Position numbers and translations under genes: made by a program
Notes under the pieces: generated by a model
Database searches by the model: none
Told to the model about the DNA's origin: nothing
The model's input: the letters and a program-made list of their open reading frames with translations, nothing else
Shown here: positions 9,707-19,230 of the stretch, piece after piece
Layout of the letters: each line of letters begins with the position of its first letter
How positions within the stretch are numbered: the stretch's first letter is position 1
Assembly (NCBI RefSeq): GCF_002811245.1
Contig: NZ_NIVQ01000004.1
Location: 167,586-231,585, forward strand
DNA: 64,000 nt
Reading direction: 5' to 3'
From: Vibrio salilacus
GTDB lineage: Bacteria; Pseudomonadota; Gammaproteobacteria; Enterobacterales; Vibrionaceae

Positions 9707-9766
9707 TTGTGGCTTACTGTGTATGAGTGCTACCCTAGCAGCGATTCAATCTAAGAGAGCTATCAA

Positions 9767-10123
9767 ATGAGCAAATTAACTTCTGATATTCAAGCAAACC
9801 TAGAACTATTCGTTGCAGAAACCAAGCAAAATAACTTGGTTTGGGGTATGCGCAATGAAGAAGGCTGGCTATCGTGCGATTCTACAGAATTTGAAAACAG
9901 TGAAGTAATGCCATTTTGGTCTTCAAAAGAAGAGGCTGAAACGCACAATGTAGAAGAGTGGGCCGATTTTGAAGTCCTTGAAATTCCGCTCGATATCTTT
10001 GTTGAGGATTGGTTACTCACACTTGCAGAAGATGGCGTCCTTATCGGTACTAACTGGAACGCTCAGCTAGAAGGCAAAGAAATGGAGCCTTCAGATTTAG
10101 CTAAGCTGTACATCGCTGAATAA
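9767..10123 (+). CDS. DUF2750 domain-containing protein
   Basis: 118-residue acidic cytoplasmic protein with no signal or membrane segment. The pattern fits DUF2750: an N-terminal helix, VWGMRNEEGWLSCDS, then MPFWSSKEEA and a C-terminal helix with a long LAEDGVLIGTNWN stretch. No biochemical function is known to me for this family. It stands alone between two terminators, so it is probably transcribed by itself. Confidence 0.75.
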   Translation: MSKLTSDIQANLELFVAETKQNNLVWGMRNEEGWLSCDSTEFENSEVMPFWSSKEEAETHNVEEWADFEVLEIPLDIFVEDWLLTLAEDGVLIGTNWNAQLEGKEMEPSDLAKLYIAE

Positions 10124-10135
10124 AATGTCAGTCGT

Positions 10136-10164
10136 AAAAAAGCGTCTTTCAGACGCTTTTTTTT
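10136..10164. terminator. Bidirectional terminator between DUF2750 gene and queC
   Basis: A-rich stem AAAAAAGCGTCT, loop TTC, AGACGCTTTTTT. It works for the plus-strand DUF2750 gene and for the convergent queE-queC unit. Confidence 0.85.
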
Positions 10165-10176
10165 CACGATGCCGTA

Positions 10177-10869
10177 TTAATTCATACTTTGCTTATGCTT
10201 TAGTTGCGCCATGATCGCTTCTCGATTATCAAGGTAATCGCTCAAACCCACTTTACGCAAATCACACGACGGGCAATCGCCGCAGCCATCGCCAATAATA
10301 CCGTTATAGCATGTTAGCGTCTTTTCGCGCACCAACTCTAATGCCTGATATTGATCGGCTAACGCCCACGTTTCAGCTTTATTGAGCCACATCAGCGGCG
10401 TTGCGATTGTCAGCTCTCGACCCATTCCCTGTACCAAAGCATTGTTCATCGCTTTAATAAACTCATCACGGCAGTCTGGATAACCGGAAAAGTCTGTTTC
10501 ACATACGCCAGTAATGATCGTCTCGGCGCCAATCTGATAAGCATAAATGCCCGCTAAGGTCAGAAAGAGAATATTGCGACCAGGAACAAAAGAGTTAGGC
10601 AGACCGTTTTCTTGTAGTTCATGTGAAACTGGAATATCGTCGCGCGTTAACGAACTGATCGCGAGTTCGTTTAACAACCCAACATCCATCACTTTATGCG
10701 CTTTCACGCCAAGTTCACTTGCCACGCTTTGCGCGACTTCAATTTCCAATTTATGGCGCTGCCCATAATCAAACGTGATGGCATGAACTTGATCGTACTC
10801 TTTCAGCGCTTGCACTAAGCAAGTGGTTGAGTCTTGACCACCACTAAATACAACAACGGCTTTTTCCAT
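10177..10869 (-). CDS. queC: 7-cyano-7-deazaguanine synthase QueC
   Basis: 230-residue enzyme that converts 7-carboxy-7-deazaguanine to preQ0 with ATP and ammonia in queuosine biosynthesis. The PP-loop motif is [10 protein letters not shown] at residues about 8-17, and the zinc site is the C-terminal cluster [16 protein letters not shown]. The frame is open further upstream to 10941, but the family begins with [14 protein letters not shown], and AAAGGA lies 8-13 bases before this ATG, so 10869 is the start. This leaves an 11-base gap to queE, an obvious two-gene operon. Confidence 0.95.
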   Translation of the reverse strand: MEKAVVVFSGGQDSTTCLVQALKEYDQVHAITFDYGQRHKLEIEVAQSVASELGVKAHKVMDVGLLNELAISSLTRDDIPVSHELQENGLPNSFVPGRNILFLTLAGIYAYQIGAETIITGVCETDFSGYPDCRDEFIKAMNNALVQGMGRELTIATPLMWLNKAETWALADQYQALELVREKTLTCYNGIIGDGCGDCPSCDLRKVGLSDYLDNREAIMAQLKHKQSMN

Positions 10870-10880
10870 CTTAGTTTCCT

Positions 10881-11549
10881 TTACGCAATACTGAGATATT
10901 TGTGAGTCTGGATAGATAAGCGCCAGTTCCGGGCGATACACACGTCAATACATAATTGAGTTGCTCGCGGCTTTTGACTGATAGGCTGAAGTGCAATCGT
11001 CGTACTGGTACTCACCTCTGCCCGGTTAAGTAGCGCATCAAGTTGATCGATATCTTTTTGTGTCGCCACCGGGTGCTTAATTTCGTTTGCCCGCTGCAGA
11101 GCCGAATCAATGACTGGCAATTTTCCTTTCATCGCCACTTTAGGTGACACTGTCACCCATGTATTTTCTGTTGCCAATACCGGTGAAGTGCCACTGGTCT
11201 CAATTTGACACTGGCAGCCAATCGACTCAAACGCTTCAGTCAATGGCTGCAAATCATAAATACAGGGTTCACCGCCCGTAATAACAATATGTTTAGCACT
11301 GTAACTCTGCTGGTGATATTGATTAACGATTTCCTGAGCCGACATACTGCACCAAGTTGGCGAGTCTGCGGTTTTGATTAAGATGTCGCCGATGGAACGT
11401 TCATCTTCAGGCAATGCCTCCCAAGTTTGTTTGGTGTCGCACCAAGCACAGCCAACTGGACACTCTTGCAGACGCACAAAAACAGCAGGCACGCCGGTAA
11501 ACACACCCTCGCCCTGAATTGTCTCGAACATTTCGTTAATCTTGTACAA
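10881..11549 (-). CDS. queE: 7-carboxy-7-deazaguanine synthase QueE
   Basis: 222-residue radical SAM enzyme that rearranges 6-carboxytetrahydropterin to 7-carboxy-7-deazaguanine, the step before QueC. The substrate-binding N-terminus [15 protein letters not shown] and the cluster-binding motif CPVGCAWCD (residues about 30-38; spacing C-x3-C-x2-C) are visible, as is the SAM-binding GGEP at about residues 90-93. It is the promoter-proximal gene of the queE-queC operon. Confidence 0.94.
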   Translation of the reverse strand: MYKINEMFETIQGEGVFTGVPAVFVRLQECPVGCAWCDTKQTWEALPEDERSIGDILIKTADSPTWCSMSAQEIVNQYHQQSYSAKHIVITGGEPCIYDLQPLTEAFESIGCQCQIETSGTSPVLATENTWVTVSPKVAMKGKLPVIDSALQRANEIKHPVATQKDIDQLDALLNRAEVSTSTTIALQPISQKPRATQLCIDVCIARNWRLSIQTHKYLSIA

Positions 11550-11609
11550 CGTTATCTCAGCCTAATCATGATCATTTTTTTGCAGGAACGAGACATTAAA
11601 GGAGACGCC

Positions 11610-11702
11610 TTGGAAGGTCAACTAATTCATAAATTGATCATTGTTACGACAGCCTTTATGCTGAGTTGTTTTGTTATTTTTGCAGCCAAACTATTTAGGT
11701 AA
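11610..11702 (+). CDS. Candidate 30-residue single-span membrane peptide upstream of yidA
   Basis: Short ORF starting with TTG at 11610 preceded by AAAGGAGA at the right distance (5-6 bases), ending with TAA 3 bases before the yidA ATG. The peptide begins LEGQLIHKLIIVTTAF (initiator read as Met) and ends AAKLFR. It has one hydrophobic span of about 20 residues flanked by basic residues, the shape of a regulatory membrane microprotein or a translation-coupling leader. I know no named family for it. Confidence 0.5.
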   Translation: MEGQLIHKLIIVTTAFMLSCFVIFAAKLFR

Positions 11703-11705
11703 GTT

Positions 11706-12518
11706 ATGTATAAATTAATCGCTCTTGATATGGATGGAACACTACTCACCAGTGATAAGACCATCAGTGAACCAACCAAAAACGCGATCGCTAAAGCTCG
11801 GCAAATGGGAGTTAAGGTAGTGCTCGCCTCAGGACGTCCACTCGATGGTATGCAGGCTAAACTAGACGAACTAGGCATCGCTGGCGATAACGAGTTCGTG
11901 GTCTACTTTAACGGGTCGATGGTCAAAGAACTAGGCAGCGGAAAGCTAATCCATACCGCGATCATCGATGGTGCTAAAGCAAAGCAGGTTGCTGAATTAG
12001 CGCAGCAGCTCGGTTTAGATTGTCATGCTTTTAGCCACCAGCATGGTTTAATTACACCAAAGTTGAACGAATATACGCACATTGAAGCAACCATTAACCA
12101 GATCCCAGTGACTGAGATGAGCTTTAGCCAACTTGAAGACGACCATCCGATCATTAAAGCTATGATTGTCGGTGAACCCGAAAAACTAACGGCATCGATT
12201 CGTGATATTCCTTCGACCTTTTACGATCAGTTTACGATTGTTCAAAGCGCGCCATTTTTCCTTGAGTTCTTGAATCTAGACAGCCATAAGGGTGTCGGTG
12301 TCGGCGCGATTGCTGAATACCTTGGCATTGAGCCCAAAGAGATAATCTGCGTCGGTGATGCTGAAAATGACCACCATATGCTCGAATACGCAGGGCTTGG
12401 GGTGGCGATGGAAAACGCCATGCCACAGACCAAAATTATTGCCGATCATATCACTGCAAGCAACAACGATCATGGTGTAGCCAAAGTGATAGAGGATTTC
12501 ATTCTCAATACGCACTAG
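11706..12518 (+). CDS. yidA: Cof-type HAD-IIB sugar phosphatase (YidA-like)
   Basis: 270-residue cytoplasmic phosphatase of the HAD superfamily, type IIB cap. Motif I is DMDGTLL at residues about 8-14 with the nucleophile and acid aspartates; motif II is LASGRP; motif III/IV are KGVGVGAIAEYLGI (catalytic lysine) and CVGDAENDHHML (acidic GDxxND). YidA of E. coli hydrolyses sugar phosphates with broad specificity; the specific substrate here cannot be read from sequence. It sits 3 bases behind a possible membrane microprotein gene and may be translated with it. Confidence 0.88.
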   Translation: MYKLIALDMDGTLLTSDKTISEPTKNAIAKARQMGVKVVLASGRPLDGMQAKLDELGIAGDNEFVVYFNGSMVKELGSGKLIHTAIIDGAKAKQVAELAQQLGLDCHAFSHQHGLITPKLNEYTHIEATINQIPVTEMSFSQLEDDHPIIKAMIVGEPEKLTASIRDIPSTFYDQFTIVQSAPFFLEFLNLDSHKGVGVGAIAEYLGIEPKEIICVGDAENDHHMLEYAGLGVAMENAMPQTKIIADHITASNNDHGVAKVIEDFILNTH

Positions 12519-12538
12519 CCGATTGACCACTGCCAAGA

Positions 12539-12870
12539 TTACTTAGCCTTGGCAGTGATTCGAAGCATTAGTGTAAACAGCACAATCAAGAGTGGGTATC
12601 GCAGAGCCTCGATGATCAGGCTCCCTAACCCGCTGCTGGAAAATTGTTCAGCAATCGATGACACATAGGAAATGTGTCACTAATAGCAGCAAGACGGTGG
12701 TGAGCATTGAAACCCATGTCATCTCTGCTTCTTGCTGCCACGTCATAATAACAGCAAAAATTGTCGATATCGCCACTAGCCATTAGGTAAATGTAGAGAT
12801 GGGTCTAACCAAAGTGGTGATTGCACTCGCCACTAATAGCACCAACCTAACGAACGACTGCTTTGATCAT
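12539..12870 (-). pseudogene. Decayed small integral membrane protein gene
   Basis: Reading the minus strand from ATG at 12870 gives MIKAVVR then a stop; a one-base shift continues as LVLLVASAITTLVRPISTFT, stop, then WLVAISTIFAVIMTW and MLTTVLLLLVTHFL. A second shift gives SIAEQFSSSGLGSLIIEAL and a clean ending LRITAKAK plus stop at 12539. Three or four hydrophobic spans remain, so the ancestor was probably a membrane protein of about 110 residues. At least two in-frame stops and two frameshifts make it non-functional. It begins 7 bases after the GNAT gene stop, so it was probably its operon partner. The family is unknown. Confidence 0.6.
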
Positions 12871-12877
12871 TATTTAA

Positions 12878-13360
12878 TCACGGCTTGTTGATTGCTTTTC
12901 TTAACCAATGGATATGGTGATCAAAACCTAGTCGCTGATAAAACTCAACCGCTTGCTGGTTAAAGTGCCACACCTCAACAAACACTTGCTGCACACCATA
13001 GTCATCAAAACGCTGTTCGATTTCGAGACATAGCTGCGAGGCGATACCTGACTTACGTTGCGCCGCAATAACATACAGCTCGTCGATACTGCCCATAGGA
13101 ACAGGTTTACTGACTGATGAGATGAGCTCACAGAAATGCCCACTCACAAAACCAACGATGTGTGCATCAAGCGTCGCGACCAAAACCAAGCATTCGGGAT
13201 CATCAAGGTAGCGCGCAATACTCTTTTCTTGCTCAATCTCCTGAGCACTTTTAAAGTGTTCTGGACATCGCTGATGATGTTCATCATGAAGCTGAAACAT
13301 CAACTGATTGAGTGACTCTAAATCGTCGTGGTTGGCGGCACGTATCGTCGTTGGTTGCAT
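12878..13360 (-). CDS. GNAT-family N-acetyltransferase
   Basis: 160-residue acetyltransferase. The N-terminal TIRAANHDDLESLNQL, the central strand IDELYVIAAQRKSGIAS (acetyl-CoA pyrophosphate loop, here QRKSGIAS in place of the usual QxxGxG/A) and C-terminal VEFYQRLGF mark the GNAT fold. The acceptor substrate is not recognisable. It was apparently the first gene of a two-gene unit whose second gene has decayed. Confidence 0.85.
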   Translation of the reverse strand: MQPTTIRAANHDDLESLNQLMFQLHDEHHQRCPEHFKSAQEIEQEKSIARYLDDPECLVLVATLDAHIVGFVSGHFCELISSVSKPVPMGSIDELYVIAAQRKSGIASQLCLEIEQRFDDYGVQQVFVEVWHFNQQAVEFYQRLGFDHHIHWLRKAINKP

Positions 13361-13463
13361 GTGTATTTTTGCGTTAAAAATAAAGCACTAGTTTGGCGCG
13401 AACCCTTATATTTAGCAATAGAAAGCCCCTCAAATATAAGGAGCTCGGATTAACTTAGAGTTT

Positions 13464-15341
13464 TTAGGAATTTAGCGCTCTTTCTATTTCGTCTAGACTG
13501 GTTGGATCATCAATGGTTGATGGCACTGTGTACTGCTCTCCGTCAGCGATTTGACGGATAGTACGACGTAAAATCTTACCTGAGCGCGTTTTAGGCAAGC
13601 GCTCTACCACCAACGCATGTTTAAAACAGGCGACCGCGCCAATCTGATCGCGAACTTTACCAACTAATTCACCTTCAAGCTGCGCATCATCGATTTTAAC
13701 CCCATCCTTGAGTACCACTAATCCCAGTGGTAACTGACCTTTCAAATCATCATGCACACCAACCACCGCGCACTCGGCAATGGCAGGGTGACCGCCAACA
13801 ATCTCTTCCATTTCGCCAGTTGAAAGACGATGTCCGGCGACGTTTATCACATCATCAATACGCCCCATAATGAACAAGTAACCCTGATCATCAAGGTAGC
13901 CACCATCGCCCGAAACATAGTAACCGGGGAACTGGCTCAAGTAACCAGACTCAAAACGATCATGATTACGCCACACCGTTGGCAAACAACTTGGTGGCAA
14001 CGGACGTTTTAATGCCACAAAACCCTGCTGATTAGGTCCAACTGATTCACCCAATTCATTGAGGATCTCAACTTGATAGCCTGGAATGGGTTTGGTTGCC
14101 GAGCCTGCCTTAATCGGCATCAGTTCGATACCGGTTGGATTACCGGCAATCGCCCAGCCTGTTTCGGTTTGCCACCAGTGATCGATGACAGGCTTTTGCG
14201 TTTTCTCTTCAACCCATTCAAGAGTCGGCGGGTCAAGACGTTCTCCTGCCATAAAGATGGTTTTCAGATGAGATAAGCCATACTTTTTCAGCTGCTCTCC
14301 GTCCGGATCTTCTTTTTTAATCGCACGAAACGCCGTCGGTGCCGAGAATAGTACATCGACCTTGTGCTCTTCACATACACGCCAAAACGCGCCAGGATCT
14401 GGCGTGCGTACCGGTTTACCTTCAAACAATATGGTGGTGCAGCCGTGGATTAATGGCGCATAAACGATATAGGAGTGGCCGACTACCCAGCCAACGTCGG
14501 AGGCTGCCCAGAACACACCGTCTTGGGCAATATTATAAATGGAAGTCATCGAGTACTTCATCGCCACAGCATGACCACCGTTATCTCTTACTACGCCTTT
14601 GGGTTTGCCAGTTGTACCTGAGGTATAAAGTATATACAAAGGGTCGGTGGCAAGAACTGGAACACAGGCGTGAGGCAATGCTTGTTGATAGGCACTCGCC
14701 CAGTCAAGATCACGATCTTGAGTCAACTCGGCCGGGCATTCGGGGCGCTGCAAGACTATAACGCACTCTGGTTTCCAGCGACTGTCCATAATGGCTTTAT
14801 CGACTAAAGGCTTATATGGAATGACTTTATTAATCTCAATACCACAAGAAGCCGTCATCACCAGTTTTGGCTCCGCATCTTCTAAACGCACAGCCAGTTC
14901 ATTGGCAGCAAAGCCACCAAACACCACTGAATGAATGGCACCTAGGCGTGCACACGCAAGCATCGCCATAGCAGCCTCTGGAATCATCGGCATATAGATG
15001 ACAACACGATCACCCTTCTCAACCCCCTGCGCTGCCAACATACCGGCAACTTTGGCCACTCGGTCACGCAACTCTTGATAGGTATAGCTTTGCTGGCTGT
15101 TGGTCACAGGCGAGTCGTATATCAACGCCGTTTGTGAACCTCGCCCCTGCTCACAATGATAGTCAAGGGCCAACCATGATGTGTTGAGTAACCCGTCGGG
15201 AAACCAGCGTTCGATGCCGTTTTCGTCTTTAGCTAATACGGTTTGTGGTGCTTTAAACCAATCGATTTTTTTTGCTTGAGCGGCCCAAAAACCTTGCGGA
15301 TCATTGGTAGCCCATTGGTATTCTTTTTCGTATGCAGACAT
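13464..15341 (-). CDS. prpE: Propionyl-CoA synthetase PrpE
   Basis: 625-residue acyl-adenylate synthetase that activates propionate to propionyl-CoA, feeding the methylcitrate cycle. The N-terminal acetyl-CoA synthetase-type region starts MSAYEKEYQWATNDPQGFW; the adenylation signature is YTSGTTGKPKG at about residue 243; the hinge region YVSGDGGYLDDQGYLFIMGR and the C-terminal PKTRSGKILRR with the catalytic, acetylation-prone lysine are present. Placement as last gene of the prp operon, rather than as a stand-alone acs, supports propionate as substrate. Confidence 0.93.
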   Translation of the reverse strand: MSAYEKEYQWATNDPQGFWAAQAKKIDWFKAPQTVLAKDENGIERWFPDGLLNTSWLALDYHCEQGRGSQTALIYDSPVTNSQQSYTYQELRDRVAKVAGMLAAQGVEKGDRVVIYMPMIPEAAMAMLACARLGAIHSVVFGGFAANELAVRLEDAEPKLVMTASCGIEINKVIPYKPLVDKAIMDSRWKPECVIVLQRPECPAELTQDRDLDWASAYQQALPHACVPVLATDPLYILYTSGTTGKPKGVVRDNGGHAVAMKYSMTSIYNIAQDGVFWAASDVGWVVGHSYIVYAPLIHGCTTILFEGKPVRTPDPGAFWRVCEEHKVDVLFSAPTAFRAIKKEDPDGEQLKKYGLSHLKTIFMAGERLDPPTLEWVEEKTQKPVIDHWWQTETGWAIAGNPTGIELMPIKAGSATKPIPGYQVEILNELGESVGPNQQGFVALKRPLPPSCLPTVWRNHDRFESGYLSQFPGYYVSGDGGYLDDQGYLFIMGRIDDVINVAGHRLSTGEMEEIVGGHPAIAECAVVGVHDDLKGQLPLGLVVLKDGVKIDDAQLEGELVGKVRDQIGAVACFKHALVVERLPKTRSGKILRRTIRQIADGEQYTVPSTIDDPTSLDEIERALNS

Positions 15342-15386
15342 ATTGCTTCCTCCAGTATGTCTTGAACTTGCTATTAGAGTCAGTTT

Positions 15387-16562
15387 CTAGTTCGCAAAGA
15401 CATCAGAGGGTACACGCACAAATCCCTCCATTAAGATACGAGCACTGCGGCTCATGACCGCTTTTTCAACCAGCCAACCTTGATCAGAATGGAGTGCTTT
15501 TGCCCCCACTTTCAATGTGCCCGAAGGGTGGCCAAAAGTAACCGATTCCATTTCACCGCCACCGGCAGCGCGATTGACTAACGTACCCGGTACACAAGAC
15601 GCCGCAGCGATAGCAACCGCTGCCGTGCCCATCATGGCGTGATGCAGCTTACCCATTGACAGCGCGCGCACCAGTACGTCGATGTGTTTAGCATCGACCG
15701 ATTTTCCACTCGAAGACAGATACGATTTAGGCTGTGCGACAAACGCGACCTTAGGGGTATGTTGACGGCTTTGCGCCTGATCAATACTATCGATTAGGCC
15801 CATTTTCAGCGCGCCATAAGCACGAATTTTTTCAAACCGCGCTAAGGCTTGTTCATCGTTATTGATCTCTTGTTGCAATTCTGTGCCTTGGTAGTCAAGC
15901 GCTTGCGCATCAATAAAAATCGTCGGGATTCCTACATTGATCATCGTGGCTTCAAAACAGCCCACATCCGGCACGTCTAACTTATCGACTAAATTCCCAG
16001 TTGGAAACATGACGCCTTCACTTGGCTGCATAAAATCAACCTGAATTTCGGCTGCAGCGAAGGTCACCCCGTCGAGTTCAAAGTGACCCGTTTCTTGAAC
16101 TTGGCCATGACTGATGGGCACATGAACCACAATCGATTTATTAATGTTCGCTTGCCAAACGCGAACTTGCACAATGCCGTTGTGTGGAATCCGCTCTGCA
16201 TCAATCAGGCCAGCGTGAATCGCAAAAGGGCCAACGGCGGCTGATAGGTTGCCGCAGTTACCACTCCAGTCAACAAATGGCTTATCAATTGAGACCTGAC
16301 CAAATAGGTAATCCACATCGTGATCAGCTTGGGAACTCTTTGATACAATCACTGTTTTACTGGTGCTTGAGGTCGCCGCCCCCATTCCATCAATCTGTTT
16401 GCCGTAAGGATCAGGGCTGCCAATCACACGCAACAGCAACTTATCACGCGCTTCACCTGGCTTCTGAGCCGATACAGGTAAATCCGTTAAGTTGAAAAAT
16501 ACCCCTTTGCTGGTACCACCACGCATATAAGTAGCAGGAATTTTGATTTGACTTGCTGTCAT
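15387..16562 (-). CDS. prpF: 2-methylaconitate cis-trans isomerase PrpF
   Basis: 391-residue isomerase of the PrpF family (diaminopimelate epimerase fold). It starts TASQIKIPATYMRGGTSKGVF, which carries the substrate-binding RGGTSKG motif, and contains DWSGNCGNLSAAVGPFA with the active-site cysteine and the FGHPSGTLKVGA segment near the end. PrpF is needed together with AcnD because AcnD yields the wrong methylaconitate isomer. It is 8 bases downstream of acnD. Confidence 0.94.
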   Translation of the reverse strand: MTASQIKIPATYMRGGTSKGVFFNLTDLPVSAQKPGEARDKLLLRVIGSPDPYGKQIDGMGAATSSTSKTVIVSKSSQADHDVDYLFGQVSIDKPFVDWSGNCGNLSAAVGPFAIHAGLIDAERIPHNGIVQVRVWQANINKSIVVHVPISHGQVQETGHFELDGVTFAAAEIQVDFMQPSEGVMFPTGNLVDKLDVPDVGCFEATMINVGIPTIFIDAQALDYQGTELQQEINNDEQALARFEKIRAYGALKMGLIDSIDQAQSRQHTPKVAFVAQPKSYLSSSGKSVDAKHIDVLVRALSMGKLHHAMMGTAAVAIAAASCVPGTLVNRAAGGGEMESVTFGHPSGTLKVGAKALHSDQGWLVEKAVMSRSARILMEGFVRVPSDVFAN

Positions 16563-16570
16563 GAGGCCTC

Positions 16571-19162
16571 CTACTGCGCTAAAAAGTCTTGGGCGAAACG
16601 CTGCAAAACACCACCTGCATTATAGACATTGACTTCATCTGCAGTATCAAGGCGGCAAGTCACTGGCACATCAAATTTTTCACCGTTTGCTCGGGTCACC
16701 ACCAGCGCTAAATCAGCACCTGGTGTGATATCTCCGAGGACGTCATACAATTCGCTGCCGTCTAGCTCAAGGGTTTTACGATCCGTCCCTGCTTTGAACT
16801 GCAGTGGCAATACCCCCATGCCGACTAAGTTGGTACGGTGAATGCGTTCAAACCCTTCAGCAACAATCGCCTCAACGCCAGCCAAACGTACCCCTTTTGC
16901 CGCCCAGTCTCGCGATGAGCCTTGACCGTAATCCGCTCCTGCGACAATGATCAAGGGCTGCTTACGGTTCATGTAAGTTTCAATCGCCTCCCACATACGA
17001 GTGACTTTGCCTTCAGGCTCAATACGCGCTAGCGAACCCTGCACCACTTGGCCGTTGTCCATCACCATTTCATTAAACAACTTAGGGTTGGCAAACGTCG
17101 CACGTTGCGCGGTTAAATGATCGCCGCGGTGTGTCGCATAAGAGTTAAAGTCTGCTTCTGGCACGCCCATGGAAGCAAGATATTCGCCCGCAGCGCTATC
17201 GGCCAAGATGGCGTTCGATGGCGATAGATGATCGGTTGTGATGTTGTCACCTAGCACTGCTAATGGACGCATGCCAGACAAACTGCGCTCTCCTGCGAGC
17301 GCGCCTTCCCAATACGGCGGGCGGCGAATATAGGTACTTTGTGGTCGCCAATCATAAAGTGGATTGTTATTACGCGCGCCTCCATCCAGTTTAAACATTT
17401 GAATGTAGACTTGCTTAAACTGCTCCGGCTTGACATGCTGGCCAACTACCGCGTCGATCTCTTGATCACTTGGCCATAAATCATTGAGGAATATAGGCTT
17501 ACCATTGCTGTCTGTACCAAGCGCGTCACGTTCTATATCAAAACGAATCGTTCCTGCTAATGCATACGCAACCACCAAAGGTGGCGAGGCAAGAAAAGCC
17601 TGTTTCGCATAAGGGTGGATTCGCCCATCAAAGTTACGATTCCCCGACAGAACCGCCGTGGTGTACAGATCTCGGTCGATAATTTCTTGCTGAATGGTTG
17701 GGTCAAGTGCACCACTCATGCCATTACACGTCGTACAAGCGTAAGCAACGATGCCAAATCCCAGTTTCTCAAGCTCTGGCAGTAGGCCTGAGTCTTCAAG
17801 GTAAAGCTTGGCCACTTTAGAGCCCGGCGCAAACGACGATTTAACCCAAGGCTTTCGCACCAAACCGAGTTGGTTGGCTTTTCTTGCCAGCAGACCTGCA
17901 GCCACCACGTTACGAGGGTTACTGGTATTGGTACACGAAGTGATGGCTGCAATAATTACCGCACCATCAGGCAAGTTGTCATCATCTTGCGCAGGTGTTT
18001 GTGGAATAGAAATACCGCGCTGAGCAAGTTCAGAGGTAGGCAAACGGCGGTGTGGATTTGATGGGCCCGCTAGGTTGCGCGTCACTTGCGAAAGATTAAA
18101 TTCCAACACTCGCTCGTATTCGGCCTCAATTAAGTCATCGGCCCACAATCCAGTTTGTTTCGCATACAATTCAACCAGCGCAACTTGTTCTTCATCACGG
18201 CCTGTGAGTTTCAAGTAGTTAATAGTCTGCTCGTCAATGTAGAACATGCCCGCGGTAGCGCCATACTCTGGCGTCATATTTGAAATCGTCGCACGATCGC
18301 CGATGGTAAGATCCTTAGCCCCCTCACCGAAGAACTCTAAGTAACAAGAGACTACTCGTTGGTTACGCAAGAATTCGGTAATCGCCAACACAATATCTGT
18401 TGCAGTAATGCCCGGCTGACGTTTACCGGTTAACTTAACCCCAACGATGTCTGGTAATCGCATCATAGATGGCCGCCCGAGCATCACGGTTTCGGCTTCA
18501 AGGCCACCAACCCCAATCGCGATAACCCCTAATGCATCAACGTGAGGTGTATGACTGTCGGTGCCAACACAGGTATCTGGATAAGCAATGCCCTGCTTTG
18601 CCTGCACCACAGGTGACATTTTCTCAAGATTGATTTGATGCATAATGCCGTTACCAGCGGGAATCACACTGACGTTCTCAAAAGCCGTTTTACACCACTC
18701 GATAAAGTGGAAACGGTCTTCATTACGGCGATCTTCAATTACACGGTTCTTTTCAAACGCATCTGGGTCAAAGCCTGCATGTTCTACTGCCAATGAATGA
18801 TCGACGATCAATTGCGTTTCAACCACCGGATTGACCTTATCAGGCTCACCGCCTTGCAGAGCAATTGCATCTCGTAGGCCCGCTAAGTCAACCAATGCGG
18901 TTTGGCCGAGAATGTCGTGGCACACTACTCGGGCAGGATACCAAGGAAAATCGTGGTCACGCTTGCGCTGAATAAGCTGTTGTAAGCTTTGCGTTAATAT
19001 ATTTGGGTCGCAGCGTCGAACCAGTTGTTCCGCCAGTACGCGTGAGGTGTATGGCAGTGTTTCATAAGCGCCGGGAGAGAGCGCATTGACAGCTTCACGG
19101 GCATCAAAATAATCAAGATGTGTTCCCGGAAGCGGTTTTCGGTATTGGGTATTGACAGTCAT
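16571..19162 (-). CDS. acnD: Fe/S-dependent 2-methylcitrate dehydratase AcnD
   Basis: 863-residue aconitase-like enzyme that dehydrates 2-methylcitrate to 2-methylaconitate. The 4Fe-4S ligands appear in ITSCTNTSNP and in ACTTCNG; SYG-type substrate loops include GSSRDWAAKG in the C-terminal swivel domain, and VGTDSHTPHVDALG is the aconitase signature. The frame also allows ATG at 19174 (four extra residues), but GGAAG sits directly before the ATG at 19162, which I prefer. Context within the prp operon next to prpF separates it from house-keeping aconitase. Confidence 0.94.
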   Translation of the reverse strand: MTVNTQYRKPLPGTHLDYFDAREAVNALSPGAYETLPYTSRVLAEQLVRRCDPNILTQSLQQLIQRKRDHDFPWYPARVVCHDILGQTALVDLAGLRDAIALQGGEPDKVNPVVETQLIVDHSLAVEHAGFDPDAFEKNRVIEDRRNEDRFHFIEWCKTAFENVSVIPAGNGIMHQINLEKMSPVVQAKQGIAYPDTCVGTDSHTPHVDALGVIAIGVGGLEAETVMLGRPSMMRLPDIVGVKLTGKRQPGITATDIVLAITEFLRNQRVVSCYLEFFGEGAKDLTIGDRATISNMTPEYGATAGMFYIDEQTINYLKLTGRDEEQVALVELYAKQTGLWADDLIEAEYERVLEFNLSQVTRNLAGPSNPHRRLPTSELAQRGISIPQTPAQDDDNLPDGAVIIAAITSCTNTSNPRNVVAAGLLARKANQLGLVRKPWVKSSFAPGSKVAKLYLEDSGLLPELEKLGFGIVAYACTTCNGMSGALDPTIQQEIIDRDLYTTAVLSGNRNFDGRIHPYAKQAFLASPPLVVAYALAGTIRFDIERDALGTDSNGKPIFLNDLWPSDQEIDAVVGQHVKPEQFKQVYIQMFKLDGGARNNNPLYDWRPQSTYIRRPPYWEGALAGERSLSGMRPLAVLGDNITTDHLSPSNAILADSAAGEYLASMGVPEADFNSYATHRGDHLTAQRATFANPKLFNEMVMDNGQVVQGSLARIEPEGKVTRMWEAIETYMNRKQPLIIVAGADYGQGSSRDWAAKGVRLAGVEAIVAEGFERIHRTNLVGMGVLPLQFKAGTDRKTLELDGSELYDVLGDITPGADLALVVTRANGEKFDVPVTCRLDTADEVNVYNAGGVLQRFAQDFLAQ

Positions 19163-19230
19163 AGCAGCTTCCATTCAGGTAAGTCGTTATTATTCGCTCC
19201 CTCACTACAGGGAGGGAGCGTGCGTTGGGG

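Noticed and set aside
10870..10941. Longer N-terminus for QueC overlapping queE
   Set aside because: The extension is not in the family, would overlap queE by 61 bases, and a good ribosome site precedes the inner ATG.
14339..14761. 140-codon plus-strand ORF
   Set aside because: It is antisense to prpE, whose family motifs are intact; the peptide is low in structure and rich in Arg/His as antisense frames often are.
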